Position numbers and translations under genes: made by a program
Notes under the pieces: model-generated
The model's input: the letters and a program-made list of their open reading frames with translations, nothing else
Databases searched by the model: none
What the model was told of the DNA's origin: nothing
Part shown: positions 9,263 to 16,981 of the stretch, piece after piece
Position numbering within the stretch: position 1 is the first letter of the stretch
How the letters are laid out: every line of letters begins with the position of its first letter
From: Candidatus Margulisiibacteriota bacterium
GTDB lineage: Bacteria > Margulisbacteria > WOR-1 > O2-12-FULL-45-9 > XYB2-FULL-48-7
Assembly (NCBI GenBank): GCA_041661965.1
Contig: JBAZTH010000003.1
Coordinates: 143,162-207,161 of the forward strand
DNA: 64,000 nt
Direction of reading: 5' to 3'

Positions 9263-9730
9263 TTACCAGCTATCAGGCATCCCAAGAAACTCATAGTCTT
9301 GCCACTTAGATACTAATGTTTGCTTAACAGGGTTATTCAATATGTATTGTCCGATAATCTCTAAATCTTCTCTCTTTCTTACTATGTGATCATAAAACCG
9401 TTTTTGCCATAATTTTCCGGAAATTCCGAAATTCCAAGCAAGCCTAGACGTTTTACTTTTAAAAGCACCGACAAAATTTGAAATTGATATCCTTTCCACC
9501 GTTGGGGCTAATAACAAATGAAGATGGTTTGGCATTAGGCAATAAACAAAAATTTTAAAATTTGCCGTTTTCTTTTGTTCTAATAGCTGTTTAATAATTA
9601 AATGGTTTAAATTCCTATTAAGAAAATATGGCTCTTTGTCTTTGGCGCAGATAGTTATGAAGTAAGGTCTCTCGGTACTATAATCAAAGCCTTTTACTCG
9701 GATCATTTTACGTTGTGGGTTGTTTTCCAT
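9263..9730 (-). CDS. REP-associated tyrosine transposase (Y1_Tnp family)
   Basis: About 155 residues in the Y1/HUH single-strand DNA transposase fold. The HUH motif is visible as PNHLHLLL, and the nucleophile is probably the Tyr in IGQYILNNP near the C-terminus. The start at 9730 (MENNPQRKMIRVKGFDYS) is preferred over a TTG at 9748, which falls inside the right-end hairpin. No strong ribosome site is seen. Proteins of this family bind and process REP hairpins, which fits the palindromes on both sides. It sits between serA and a convergent regulator gene, in the insertion described separately. Confidence 0.88.
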   Translation of the reverse strand: MENNPQRKMIRVKGFDYSTERPYFITICAKDKEPYFLNRNLNHLIIKQLLEQKKTANFKIFVYCLMPNHLHLLLAPTVERISISNFVGAFKSKTSRLAWNFGISGKLWQKRFYDHIVRKREDLEIIGQYILNNPVKQTLVSKWQDYEFLGMPDSW

Positions 9731-9742
9731 AATTACGCTTTG

Positions 9743-9768
9743 CGGCAAGGGATAAACCCTTGCCCTAC
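9743..9768 (-). repeat. Right REP-like hairpin of the RAYT element
   Basis: GGCAAGGG, loop ATAAA, CCCTTGCC, then CTACA reading outward on the plus strand. It is the inverted partner of the left-end hairpin. Confidence 0.75.
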
Positions 9769-9771
9769 ATT

Positions 9772-9796
9772 GGCGCGAAAATGGTCAAGATTTAGC
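9772..9796 (+). repeat. 25-bp direct repeat, right copy
   Basis: Identical to the serA tail at 9152-9176. This copy now encodes the last residues and stop codon of the minus-strand sigma-54 regulator. Confidence 0.95.
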
Positions 9797-11137
9797 GATC
9801 CCGAGCGAATCGATCCTCGAATTCAGGGTTGAACGAGGGATCCCCAGAAGCCTGGCCGCTTTGGAGCGGACATTGCCGCTTTCTTGCAGCGCTTTTTCGA
9901 TCATTTCTTTTTCGTACTGATCGAGCGATTCGATCAGGTTGGCTCCCGGCGCCAGGGTGGGGATGATCCTTTCCATGGTGATCGGCAGATCGAGTTCCTC
10001 GATCTGCTTGCCGGAAGAGAGGACGACCGCCCGCTCGATAATGTTCTGCAGTTCGCGGACATTCCCTGGCCAGTCGTATTTTTGCAGATTATTAAGGGCT
10101 GCTTCAGTCAAGCCTTTGATCTCCTTCTTGACCTCTTTGTTGAACTTCAGGACGAAGTATTCAGCCAATAGTTTGATGTCCTCTTTTCTTTCCCGGAGCG
10201 GGGGGAGCGGTAAGGGAATTACGTTCAAGCGATAAAAAAGATCGCTTCGAAATTGCCCCTCTTCGATCGCTTTTTGAAAGTCGATATTGGTCGCTGAAAT
10301 TATCCGAACGTCGACCTCGACCCCTTTCTCGCTGCCCAGCCGTTCGATGAGCTTGTTTTCCAGGACTCGAAGCAATTTGGATTGCATGGCGGGGGACATA
10401 CAGCCGATCTCATCGAGAAAAAGAGTCCCTTCGTCGGCCAGTTCGAACTTGCCGAGTTTTCGCTCATGGGCGCCGGTAAACGATCCTCGTTCGTGGCCAA
10501 AAAGTTCCGATTCAAGAAGATTTTCCGGGATGGCGGCGCAGTTGACGGCGACGAACGGTTTGGCCGCGCGCCGGCTTTTCTGATGGATCGCCCGGGCGAC
10601 CAGCTCTTTGCCGGTCCCCGACTCGCCGTTGATCAGGATCGTGCTGTCGGTCGGGGCGACCTTTTCGATCGTGGCGAAAACTTTTTTCATCGCCTGGCTC
10701 CGGCCGATCAGGTTGCAATAGGAGGTCGTCTCCTTAAGCATTTCTTTAAGATAAATGTTTTCCTTCATCAGGGCGTGTTTCTCCAGCGCCTTTTCGATCG
10801 TGATCAAGAGCTCATTGACTTCAAAAGGCTTGGGGATGTAATCGAGGGCGCCGAGTTTCATCGCCTCAACGGCATCGGCGATATCGCGGGAAGCGGAGAC
10901 AACGATAATTTCGGTTTCCGGAAAAAGAGGCCGGACTTTTTTCAGGAATTCCAGGCCGTCCATCCCCGGCATTCGCAGGTCGAGCAGGAGCAGGTTTGGG
11001 TTAAGTTCAGCCAGGAGTCTTTCTCCTTGTTCGGTCGATTCGGCCATGGTCAACGTGTACTTTTTTTTCAGGATCGACTCATAAGTCTTGAGCATGTCTT
11101 TTTCGTCATCGATTGCCAGGATTGAATAGGCCTTCAT
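9785..11137 (-). CDS. NtrC-family sigma-54 response regulator
   Basis: A 450-residue transcription activator for sigma-54 RNA polymerase. The receiver domain (1-120) has acidic D10/D11, phospho-acceptor D53 and K103. The AAA+ domain (about 140-375) has Walker A GESGTGKE, the sigma-54 contact loop as GSFTGA (common form GAFTGA) and Walker B LFLDEIG. A Fis-type helix-turn-helix ends the protein (VRSKAARLLGIPRSTLNSRI). AGGAG lies 8 bases before the ATG. It is divergent from a membrane histidine kinase at 11437, a likely NtrB-type partner by position. Its last codons lie in the duplicated serA tail, so before the RAYT insertion the two genes probably overlapped tail to tail. Confidence 0.93.
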   Translation of the reverse strand: MKAYSILAIDDEKDMLKTYESILKKKYTLTMAESTEQGERLLAELNPNLLLLDLRMPGMDGLEFLKKVRPLFPETEIIVVSASRDIADAVEAMKLGALDYIPKPFEVNELLITIEKALEKHALMKENIYLKEMLKETTSYCNLIGRSQAMKKVFATIEKVAPTDSTILINGESGTGKELVARAIHQKSRRAAKPFVAVNCAAIPENLLESELFGHERGSFTGAHERKLGKFELADEGTLFLDEIGCMSPAMQSKLLRVLENKLIERLGSEKGVEVDVRIISATNIDFQKAIEEGQFRSDLFYRLNVIPLPLPPLRERKEDIKLLAEYFVLKFNKEVKKEIKGLTEAALNNLQKYDWPGNVRELQNIIERAVVLSSGKQIEELDLPITMERIIPTLAPGANLIESLDQYEKEMIEKALQESGNVRSKAARLLGIPRSTLNSRIDSLGIAKS

Positions 11138-11357
11138 TGGTTAAACTCCTTTTTGTAAGCTTAACATGGATAAAGCAATTTTATTGCCAGCCTGGATCCC
11201 TCCCACGGCTGTATATATAATGATAAGGGAGTGACGAGAAGTCGTCAATCTGCATATTTGAATGGGCAAGAAGCTGAAGCCCAGCGATCCTTTACTTAAC
11301 CGTGCAATTCCCTCCTCCGGCGGGCCGCAGCAATATTGCCGCGGTTTCCTGGTTTTT

Positions 11358-11390
11358 TTTAACCGCCCCGATCCGATCGGGGCGGTTAAA
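11358..11390. repeat. Palindrome, TTTAACCGC family, third core type
   Basis: 33-bp inverted repeat with arms TTTAACCGCCCCGATC and its complement around a single C. The outer arms match the family at 21800, 43356 and 45302 but the core differs. The T-run lies before the stem on the plus strand, so it is not a standard terminator for either direction. Confidence 0.75.
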
Positions 11391-11420
11391 TGGGAGTTGC
11401 CGCGTATTTGTGAACGGATA

Positions 11421-11429
11421 TGCTAAAAT
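11421..11429 (+). promoter_or_regulatory. Extended -10 for the kinase operon (leaderless)
   Basis: TGCTAAAAT ends 8 bases before the ATG at 11437. The predicted start is one base before the codon, so no ribosome site is possible and none is seen. Confidence 0.6.
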
Positions 11430-11436
11430 AACTACC

Positions 11437-13053
11437 ATGGACTTTAATACTTGTTCTATTTTGTTGGTTGCGATCGCTTCTTTTTTTCTGGGAATTGCCG
11501 CTTTCATTTTAAGCAAAGAGAAGGCTAAGCTCCCTTTGACCTGGTTGTCGCTCTCGATCGCCGCTTGGTGTTTCGCGCAATTTATGGGGGCGGTCGTGAT
11601 CGGTCGGGAAGCGGTTCTTTTTTGGACCAGGTTTAATGTCGGCGCGGCGGTCTTGATCCCGGTCTGCTTTCTCTGGTTTGTTTTGGTCTTTACCGATAAA
11701 CAGGATAAGCGGCTAATGACGGCGGCCTTGCTGGCCGCGCTTCTTTTGCTCGGGTTTGACCTGACCGCTTGGTTTGTCAGGGATGTCGCGCCGGTTTTTA
11801 ACCTTCGTTATTACCCGGTCCCGGGGCCGGTCTATCCGTACTTCGGTTTTTATCTTCTCTTGTTCTTTTCACTCGGGTTTGTCAAGCTTATTAAGTACCT
11901 GGCAATCTGCGGGGAGGCAAAAAAGAACCAGGTTAAATATGTCTTGCTCGCTTCGATCATTGGCTTTACCGGCGGGATGACCGCCTTCTTTCCGATCCTT
12001 AATCTTGATCTTCCCGTCATCAGTCATTATTTTATGCCGCTCTACCTGGCGTTGATCCTCTACGCGATCGTTAAACATAATCTGCTCGATATCAAGGTCG
12101 TCATTTTTCAAGGCTTGGTCTATTCTTTTCTGACCGTTTTTTTCACGATCTTTTATGTTTTGGGCCTGGTTATATTCAGCCAATATTTTTCCCGGGTCGC
12201 TCACGCCGATAATTGGATTGCCCTGCTGGCGGTTGTTTTTACTTCGGTCCTTATTTTCCAGCCGCTGCGCGATCTGGTCCAGAAAGCCATCGACCGGATA
12301 TTTTTCCGGGGCGAATTCTTTTATCGTCAGAAGATCTCCGACCTCTCGGCCGAGAACAAGAACCTGTTCCAGCGGCTCCAGCAAGCCGATAAACTGGCCT
12401 CGCTGGGGACGATCGCCGCCGGAATGGCCCACGAGATCAAAAACCCTCTGGCGGCGATCAAAGGACTAACCCAGGTCCTGCCGGAAAACCTTCAAGACCG
12501 CCAGTTCATCTTGGATTACGCCGAGATCGTGCCGCGCCAGCTTGACCGGATCAATAAATTGGTCGACGATTTGCTGGCTTTCGGCCGGCCGGCGAAAATG
12601 ACTTTTCGCGAGATCGATCTGGCCAAACTGCTGCGCGATACCTTTAAGCTCTTGGCCGAAGAATGCCGGCAAAAGGGGATAACGGTGCGGCTCGAACTTT
12701 TGCCGACGCCAATCGAAGCTGACGCCGGCCATCTTGGGCAGGCGGTCCTTAATGTCCTCCTTAACGCGATCCAGGCGATGGCTGAAGGAGGAGAACTTTT
12801 CGCGCGCTTGACCGTCGGCGGAGAAAAAGCGACGATCGAAATAGCCGATACCGGGGAGGGAATAGCGGCGGATAAGCTGGCCCATGTTTTTGATCCGTTT
12901 TTTACGACCAAAGGGACGGGGACCGGAATGGGCTTGGCGGTTACCTATCGAATCATCAAAGACCACGGCGGCGAGATCACGGTCGACAGCCGCCTGGGGG
13001 AAGGAACGACTTTTAAAATATGCCTGCCTATAAAGCAAAAGCGATCAGCATAA
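11437..13053 (+). CDS. Membrane histidine kinase, 7TM sensor, NtrB-like
   Basis: A 538-residue sensor kinase. The N-terminal 270 residues contain about seven hydrophobic helices resembling the HisKA_7TM sensor module, including PVPGPVYP and a KKNQVKYVLLAS segment shared with the kinase at 17890-20364. HisKA follows with phospho-acceptor H332 (GMAHEIKNPLAAIKG), then a HATPase domain with the DTGEGI and GTGMGLAV boxes. The start at 11437 is set by the promoter 8 bases upstream and by the first hydrophobic helix; an upstream extension would be non-hydrophobic and lie before the promoter. It is divergent from the sigma-54 regulator and heads a seven-gene overlapping operon. Confidence 0.9.
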   Translation: MDFNTCSILLVAIASFFLGIAAFILSKEKAKLPLTWLSLSIAAWCFAQFMGAVVIGREAVLFWTRFNVGAAVLIPVCFLWFVLVFTDKQDKRLMTAALLAALLLLGFDLTAWFVRDVAPVFNLRYYPVPGPVYPYFGFYLLLFFSLGFVKLIKYLAICGEAKKNQVKYVLLASIIGFTGGMTAFFPILNLDLPVISHYFMPLYLALILYAIVKHNLLDIKVVIFQGLVYSFLTVFFTIFYVLGLVIFSQYFSRVAHADNWIALLAVVFTSVLIFQPLRDLVQKAIDRIFFRGEFFYRQKISDLSAENKNLFQRLQQADKLASLGTIAAGMAHEIKNPLAAIKGLTQVLPENLQDRQFILDYAEIVPRQLDRINKLVDDLLAFGRPAKMTFREIDLAKLLRDTFKLLAEECRQKGITVRLELLPTPIEADAGHLGQAVLNVLLNAIQAMAEGGELFARLTVGGEKATIEIADTGEGIAADKLAHVFDPFFTTKGTGTGMGLAVTYRIIKDHGGEITVDSRLGEGTTFKICLPIKQKRSA

Positions 13054-13526
13054 GGAACAAGCCGTTCGCCGAGGCGGACAAGCTGGTCACAATCTTTACC
13101 CGTGAACACGGCAAGATCAGGGTGCTGGCCAAAGGGGCCAGGCGGGTTCCCTCCCGTTTCGGCGGGCCGGTCGAAACCTTCAGTTATGCCGACTATTTGC
13201 TGGCCAAAGGACGATCGCTCGATATCGTTTCGCAGTGCGAGGTCCTGGAGTCGTTCCAGATGGTGCGGGATGATCCGGCCGGGCTGAAAGCGGGGATCTA
13301 TTTTCTCCGGATCATCGACGCGGCGACGGCGGAAGGCCAGCCGAACGAAGAATTGTTCGATCTTCTGCTGACCGGCCTTTGCCGTTTAAAAGAAAAGGCC
13401 GATCCGCAGCGGGTTGTGGTAGAATTTGAAAAAGCCTTTATGCGGATCGAAGGGATCTACCGCGAAGGTTTTGATCCGAAGTACTGCATCAGCGATCACG
13501 TAGGGAGAGATATCAGGGAATGGTAA
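13020..13526 (+). CDS. recO: DNA repair protein RecO, short form
   Basis: 168 residues. The N-terminal OB fold is clear (KAKAISIRNKPFAEADKLVTIFT, then VLAKGARR), and the helical part follows. RecO is usually about 240 residues and often has a zinc site near its C-terminus. This one ends at residue 168 and lacks the CxxC pairs, so it is a shortened form. RecO loads RecA by displacing SSB at gaps. It overlaps the kinase end by 34 bases and the next gene by 7. The stop is a true in-frame TAA with no downstream remnant noticed, so the loss looks old. Confidence 0.8.
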   Translation: MPAYKAKAISIRNKPFAEADKLVTIFTREHGKIRVLAKGARRVPSRFGGPVETFSYADYLLAKGRSLDIVSQCEVLESFQMVRDDPAGLKAGIYFLRIIDAATAEGQPNEELFDLLLTGLCRLKEKADPQRVVVEFEKAFMRIEGIYREGFDPKYCISDHVGRDIREW

Positions 13527-14719
13527 ATAAAACCGGTTTTGGCGTGATCTTTTCCAACTTCGGCTTCATGCTGTTGTGGGTGGGGCAGTTAACTTCCCAG
13601 CTGGCCGACCGGATCTTCGTTTATGTCCTGATGATCATCATTTATCAGCAGACCCGTTCCAATCTCGGCGTTTCTCTGCCGCTTCTGGCTTTTGGTATTC
13701 CGTCGGTCATAGTCGGCCCTTGGGCCGGAGTGCTGGTCGACCGTCTCGACCGCAAGGGGATCCTCATCGTGACCGCGGTGCTGCGCGGTCTTTTGACCCT
13801 CTTGATCATTCCGTTCCTGGCGGCGCCGCTCCAGCTGATATTTTTGATCAGTTTGCTCCTCTATACCATGGCGCAATTTTTCGCGCCGGCCGAAACTTCC
13901 TCGATTCCGGAGCTGGTCGATAAGCCTAACCTGATCATCGCCAATGCGCTTTTCATGATGACCTGGATGGCTTCGTCGGTCGTCGGCTTCGGTCTCGGCG
14001 CGCCGATCGTCAACCTTTTTGCCGAAAAGAATACCCTGATCGCTTCGGCCGGCCTGTATTTTATCTCCGCTGCGGCGATCCTGATGATCCCCATCAAGGC
14101 CCGGCCGGTCGCCGCTAAAAGCCATGTTTGGAAGGACCTGGTGGTCGGTTTTGAGTTTATTCGCCGGAACGGGGTGGTCCGGTTTTCCCTGATCCAGCTT
14201 TTTACCGCCGCTTCGGCGATTGCCACTTTGTCGCTATTGGCGATCTCTTACGCCGGCGACGTTCTGAAGATCGGCGAACGAAATTTCGGTTATTTGATCA
14301 TCGCCGTCGGCGTCGGAATGCTGATCGGGATGTTCACCCTGGAGCGGATCAGGCACTATCTTAAAATGGGGACGATCGTCACCTTGAGCTTTCTTTTTTC
14401 CGGGGGCTTGATCGTTTGGCTGGCAATGGCCAGGAACCTGCACCTGGCTTTTGTGCTGATCACTTTGCTCGGGGTCGGCAATATTTACATCACTTCGACG
14501 ATCCAGACGATCCTCCAGCACAAGATTCCCCGACAGATCCGGGGGAGGGTCTTCGGCGTTCAAAACATGCTGGTCAATTCCGCTTTTACCCTGCCGGTCG
14601 TTCTGTTCGGCTGGATCGCCGATCTTTCCGGGATCACCTTTTCAATGGCGGTCCTGGGCTGGGTCCTGCTGGCGGTTGGGGTTGTTGGGATCCTGATCCC
14701 CAAAGTGAGGCGGGTTTGA
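13520..14719 (+). CDS. Major facilitator superfamily transporter
   Basis: 399 residues with about twelve hydrophobic segments. The loop GVLVDRLDRKGILIV is the typical MFS motif A between helices 2 and 3. It belongs to the drug/siderophore-exporter-like MFS branch by overall pattern, but the substrate cannot be told. It overlaps recO by 7 bases and its stop shares a base with the next start (TGATG). In the context of a radical SAM protein, glycosyltransferase and epimerase it may export a small or glycosylated product, which is inference. Confidence 0.85.
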   Translation: MVNKTGFGVIFSNFGFMLLWVGQLTSQLADRIFVYVLMIIIYQQTRSNLGVSLPLLAFGIPSVIVGPWAGVLVDRLDRKGILIVTAVLRGLLTLLIIPFLAAPLQLIFLISLLLYTMAQFFAPAETSSIPELVDKPNLIIANALFMMTWMASSVVGFGLGAPIVNLFAEKNTLIASAGLYFISAAAILMIPIKARPVAAKSHVWKDLVVGFEFIRRNGVVRFSLIQLFTAASAIATLSLLAISYAGDVLKIGERNFGYLIIAVGVGMLIGMFTLERIRHYLKMGTIVTLSFLFSGGLIVWLAMARNLHLAFVLITLLGVGNIYITSTIQTILQHKIPRQIRGRVFGVQNMLVNSAFTLPVVLFGWIADLSGITFSMAVLGWVLLAVGVVGILIPKVRRV

Positions 14720-14952
14720 TGGGGATAGTCGAGCTGGAGTTCTCCTTCGAGTGTCTGCGCCGCAATGTCATTACCAAGATCAAGACCGCCAAGGAACGCT
14801 GGCAGGAAGCTTGGGATAAATACCGGGGGGACGCAGCGGCCGAAGCGGAGCTGGTTGCCATCAAGCTGGAGATCCAGCTGCAGGAAAAAGAAGCCGCGAC
14901 CGAACTGCTCAAGATCAGGAACGAGATCGAACGCCAAAAGAAGCTTGCATGA
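14719..14952 (+). CDS. Small coiled-coil protein, unknown function
   Basis: 77 residues, highly charged and helical, with long Glu/Lys/Ala-rich stretches (AAAEAELVAIKLEIQLQEKE) predicted to form a coiled coil. The start is the ATG overlapping the MFS stop, and the end overlaps the next gene by ATGA. Tight coupling on both sides supports a real gene. No family was recognised. It may be an adaptor or scaffold for its neighbours. Confidence 0.6.
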   Translation: MGIVELEFSFECLRRNVITKIKTAKERWQEAWDKYRGDAAAEAELVAIKLEIQLQEKEAATELLKIRNEIERQKKLA

Positions 14953-15818
14953 AAACTTGCCATTATTACGTGACTTTGAACTGCAACGACGCTTGTGAGT
15001 TCTGCCGGGTCTGGACCGAAAAGGAACAATTCCAAGAGACGGCCGACCACGCCCTGGTTTTTAAAGAACTGCGGATCCGCGGCGGCAAAAAACTCTTCAT
15101 TACCGGCGGCGAGCCGCTCCTCCGGGCCGATCTTCCCGATATTCTCCGCCAGGCGCGCCGGCAAAATTTCTGGGTCGGCCTGATGACCAACGGGATCCTC
15201 TATCAGGAGCGGGGAAAAGAGCTCAAGGGCTTGGCCGACGCTGTTTTTTTTGCCTTGGATTATCCGACCATGGAAGAGCATGACCGGAGCCGGGGAGTGG
15301 AGTGTTACAGCCAGGTTATCCCGGCGATCGAGTTTGCCCGGGGACTGGGAGAAAACGTTATCATTCAGTTTACCATGACGAGAGATAGTGTCCGTTTCCT
15401 GCCGGAAATGGTCGATCTGGCCCAAAAAATGGATGTTTATCTTAACCTGTCGCCGGTCTATGATTTTTACGGGACTCAAGGGTTCAAGTCCGAAACGCTC
15501 GACTACATATTATATTACGCGAAACGGAAGAAGGTCCTGGTTAATCGGGCGGCGATCGAATTTGTCAAACAAGGCGGGAACAATTTGCTGCTGCCGCGCT
15601 GCCGGGCGGAGGAGTCGACCCTGACCGTCATGCCGGACGGGGAATTTGTCGCTCCCTGTTTTTATAATCGCGGCGGCAGGCAGGGGCGGGAAGCGGTCTG
15701 TTCGTCTTGCATGCGCTGGCCGTATATGTTACCATCGTTTAGCCAGAGAGTCGATCGCTACTACTGGCTGGGTCTTTATTCCAGGTTTGACGCTTGGAGA
15801 AAAGGAGTTAACTTATGA
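14949..15818 (+). CDS. Radical SAM protein
   Basis: 289 residues. The 4Fe-4S motif CNDACEFC places cysteines at 12, 16 and 19, followed by the GGEPLL motif of the radical SAM barrel. Extra cysteines near the C-terminus (PRCRAEE, APCFYNRG, VCSSCMRW) suggest an auxiliary cluster or SPASM-like tail. The substrate is unknown. HpnH/MoaA-like and peptide-modifying enzymes share this layout, and no precursor peptide was noticed. It is translationally coupled by ATGA to its neighbours, between the coiled-coil protein and a GT4 glycosyltransferase. Confidence 0.82.
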   Translation: MKTCHYYVTLNCNDACEFCRVWTEKEQFQETADHALVFKELRIRGGKKLFITGGEPLLRADLPDILRQARRQNFWVGLMTNGILYQERGKELKGLADAVFFALDYPTMEEHDRSRGVECYSQVIPAIEFARGLGENVIIQFTMTRDSVRFLPEMVDLAQKMDVYLNLSPVYDFYGTQGFKSETLDYILYYAKRKKVLVNRAAIEFVKQGGNNLLLPRCRAEESTLTVMPDGEFVAPCFYNRGGRQGREAVCSSCMRWPYMLPSFSQRVDRYYWLGLYSRFDAWRKGVNL

Positions 15819-16981
15819 AGATCGTGATGCTTTCCCCTTATTTTTATCCTCACACCGGCGGGACCGAAAAATATGTCAGGGATCTATCGACCGCTCTTAT
15901 TAAAGAAGGGCACGAAGTGACGGTCATCACCAACAATCTGCCGAAGGCAAAAAACGCCCCAACCCATGAAACCTTGCCGGAAGGGATCAAGGTCATCCGG
16001 CTTGATGCGATCGATATGTTCAGTTATTTGCCGGTCAGCACCCAGTTCAACCTTAAAATGCTGGAAGGGTTTGATATTGTCCATGTCCACGTGCCGGCTT
16101 TCAGCTTTCTCCGCTCGGTCGCCGGTAAAATTAAACAGCCGCTGGTCGTAACCTACCATTGCGACGTCACCGTTTCCGAAAAGTATTTCGGCGTTCCCGT
16201 TCCGCAATGGCTTGTGCCGTTATTCGAAGGGGCCAACAATGCTTACGCCAGAATGCTGTTGGCCAAAGCGGGGACGATCTACAATACGACCGAAACATAT
16301 GCCGAGACTTCGCCGGTCATGAAACATGTCCCGCACCGGGTCATTCCGATCGGGATCTTTTCCGACAAGATCGACGAGATCCAGAAAAAGCTCAACTTGA
16401 CGCCGGACAAGAAAAATCCCCGGCAGATCCTTTTCCTTGGCCGCCTGGCGGGAAATAAAGGGTGCGACTACCTAGTCAAAGCGATGCCCAAGGTCCTGGC
16501 GAAATATCCGGACACCAAACTGGTCATCTGCGGGGATGGGGAAGAAAAGGCCCACATCCTGGACCTGGTCACCCAGCTGAATGTCGGTCCGGCGATCACC
16601 TTTCTCGGAACCGCGACCTTCGAAAAGCTGGTCGAATTGTACTATACTTCCATCGCCTATATTTTCCCGTCGATCAACCGGTTGGAAGCGTTCGGCATTG
16701 TTCAGTTGGAAGCAATGGCCAATTACACCGCGATCGTCGCTTCCGATATTCCGGGCCCGAACGCCGTCATGGACGTCGGCCAGTCCGGCTTACTGGTGCC
16801 GAAACAGAACCCCGACGCCCTGGCCGACGCGATCTGCCAGATCCTGGCCGATCCCGAAAAGGCCAAAGCGATGGGGCGCCACGGTCGTCAGCAAGTCGAA
16901 ACCAAATATAGCTGGAAGACCATTGTTCAGCAGGTCATAGGGATCTATCAGGAGCTATTGACCAAGAAACGAGCCGGGTAA
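15815..16981 (+). CDS. GT4-family glycosyltransferase
   Basis: 388 residues with a GT-B fold. The N-domain begins MKIVMLSPYFYPHTGGTEKY with the acceptor-side glycine loop. The C-domain has GRLAGNKGCDYLVKAMPKV and the donor-binding EAFGIVQLEAMA motif (E-x7-E). It transfers a sugar from a nucleotide donor to a lipid or glycan acceptor at the cytoplasmic face of the membrane. AAGGAG lies upstream, and the start overlaps the radical SAM stop (ATGA). The following epimerase probably supplies or modifies its sugar donor. Confidence 0.9.
   Translation: MKIVMLSPYFYPHTGGTEKYVRDLSTALIKEGHEVTVITNNLPKAKNAPTHETLPEGIKVIRLDAIDMFSYLPVSTQFNLKMLEGFDIVHVHVPAFSFLRSVAGKIKQPLVVTYHCDVTVSEKYFGVPVPQWLVPLFEGANNAYARMLLAKAGTIYNTTETYAETSPVMKHVPHRVIPIGIFSDKIDEIQKKLNLTPDKKNPRQILFLGRLAGNKGCDYLVKAMPKVLAKYPDTKLVICGDGEEKAHILDLVTQLNVGPAITFLGTATFEKLVELYYTSIAYIFPSINRLEAFGIVQLEAMANYTAIVASDIPGPNAVMDVGQSGLLVPKQNPDALADAICQILADPEKAKAMGRHGRQQVETKYSWKTIVQQVIGIYQELLTKKRAG

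Larger units (their letters stand above)
9177..9771 (-). mobile_element. RAYT (REP-associated tyrosine transposase) element
   Basis: About 595 bp between two identical 25-bp repeats. It contains a Y1 transposase on the minus strand and hairpins near both ends. The left hairpin (9225-9250) has arms GGCAACGG/CCGTTGCC and the right one (9743-9768) arms GGCAAGGG/CCCTTGCC. Both are preceded by TGTAG reading inward, so they form an inverted pair of REP-like palindromes. The interior is AT-rich compared with its neighbours. Confidence 0.8.
11138..11436. other. Divergent intergenic region with hairpins
   Basis: 299 bp between the divergent regulator and kinase genes. It holds a small hairpin (GACGA/TCGTC at about 11233-11246), a GGGC/GCCC hairpin at about 11264-11282, and a degenerate palindrome with arms AACCG.GCAAT near 11298 and ATTGC..CGGTT near 11335. 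The perfect-arm palindrome at 11358 and the kinase promoter lie at the right. On the minus strand, CAGCCGTGGGAGGGATCC near 11195-11212 recalls the right ends of IS200/IS605 elements, but no transposase is here. No gene was seen. Confidence 0.45.

Noticed and set aside
11358..11390. Rho-independent terminator
   Set aside because: The T-run precedes the stem on the plus strand and an A-run follows it on the minus strand, so neither direction gives stem then T-run.
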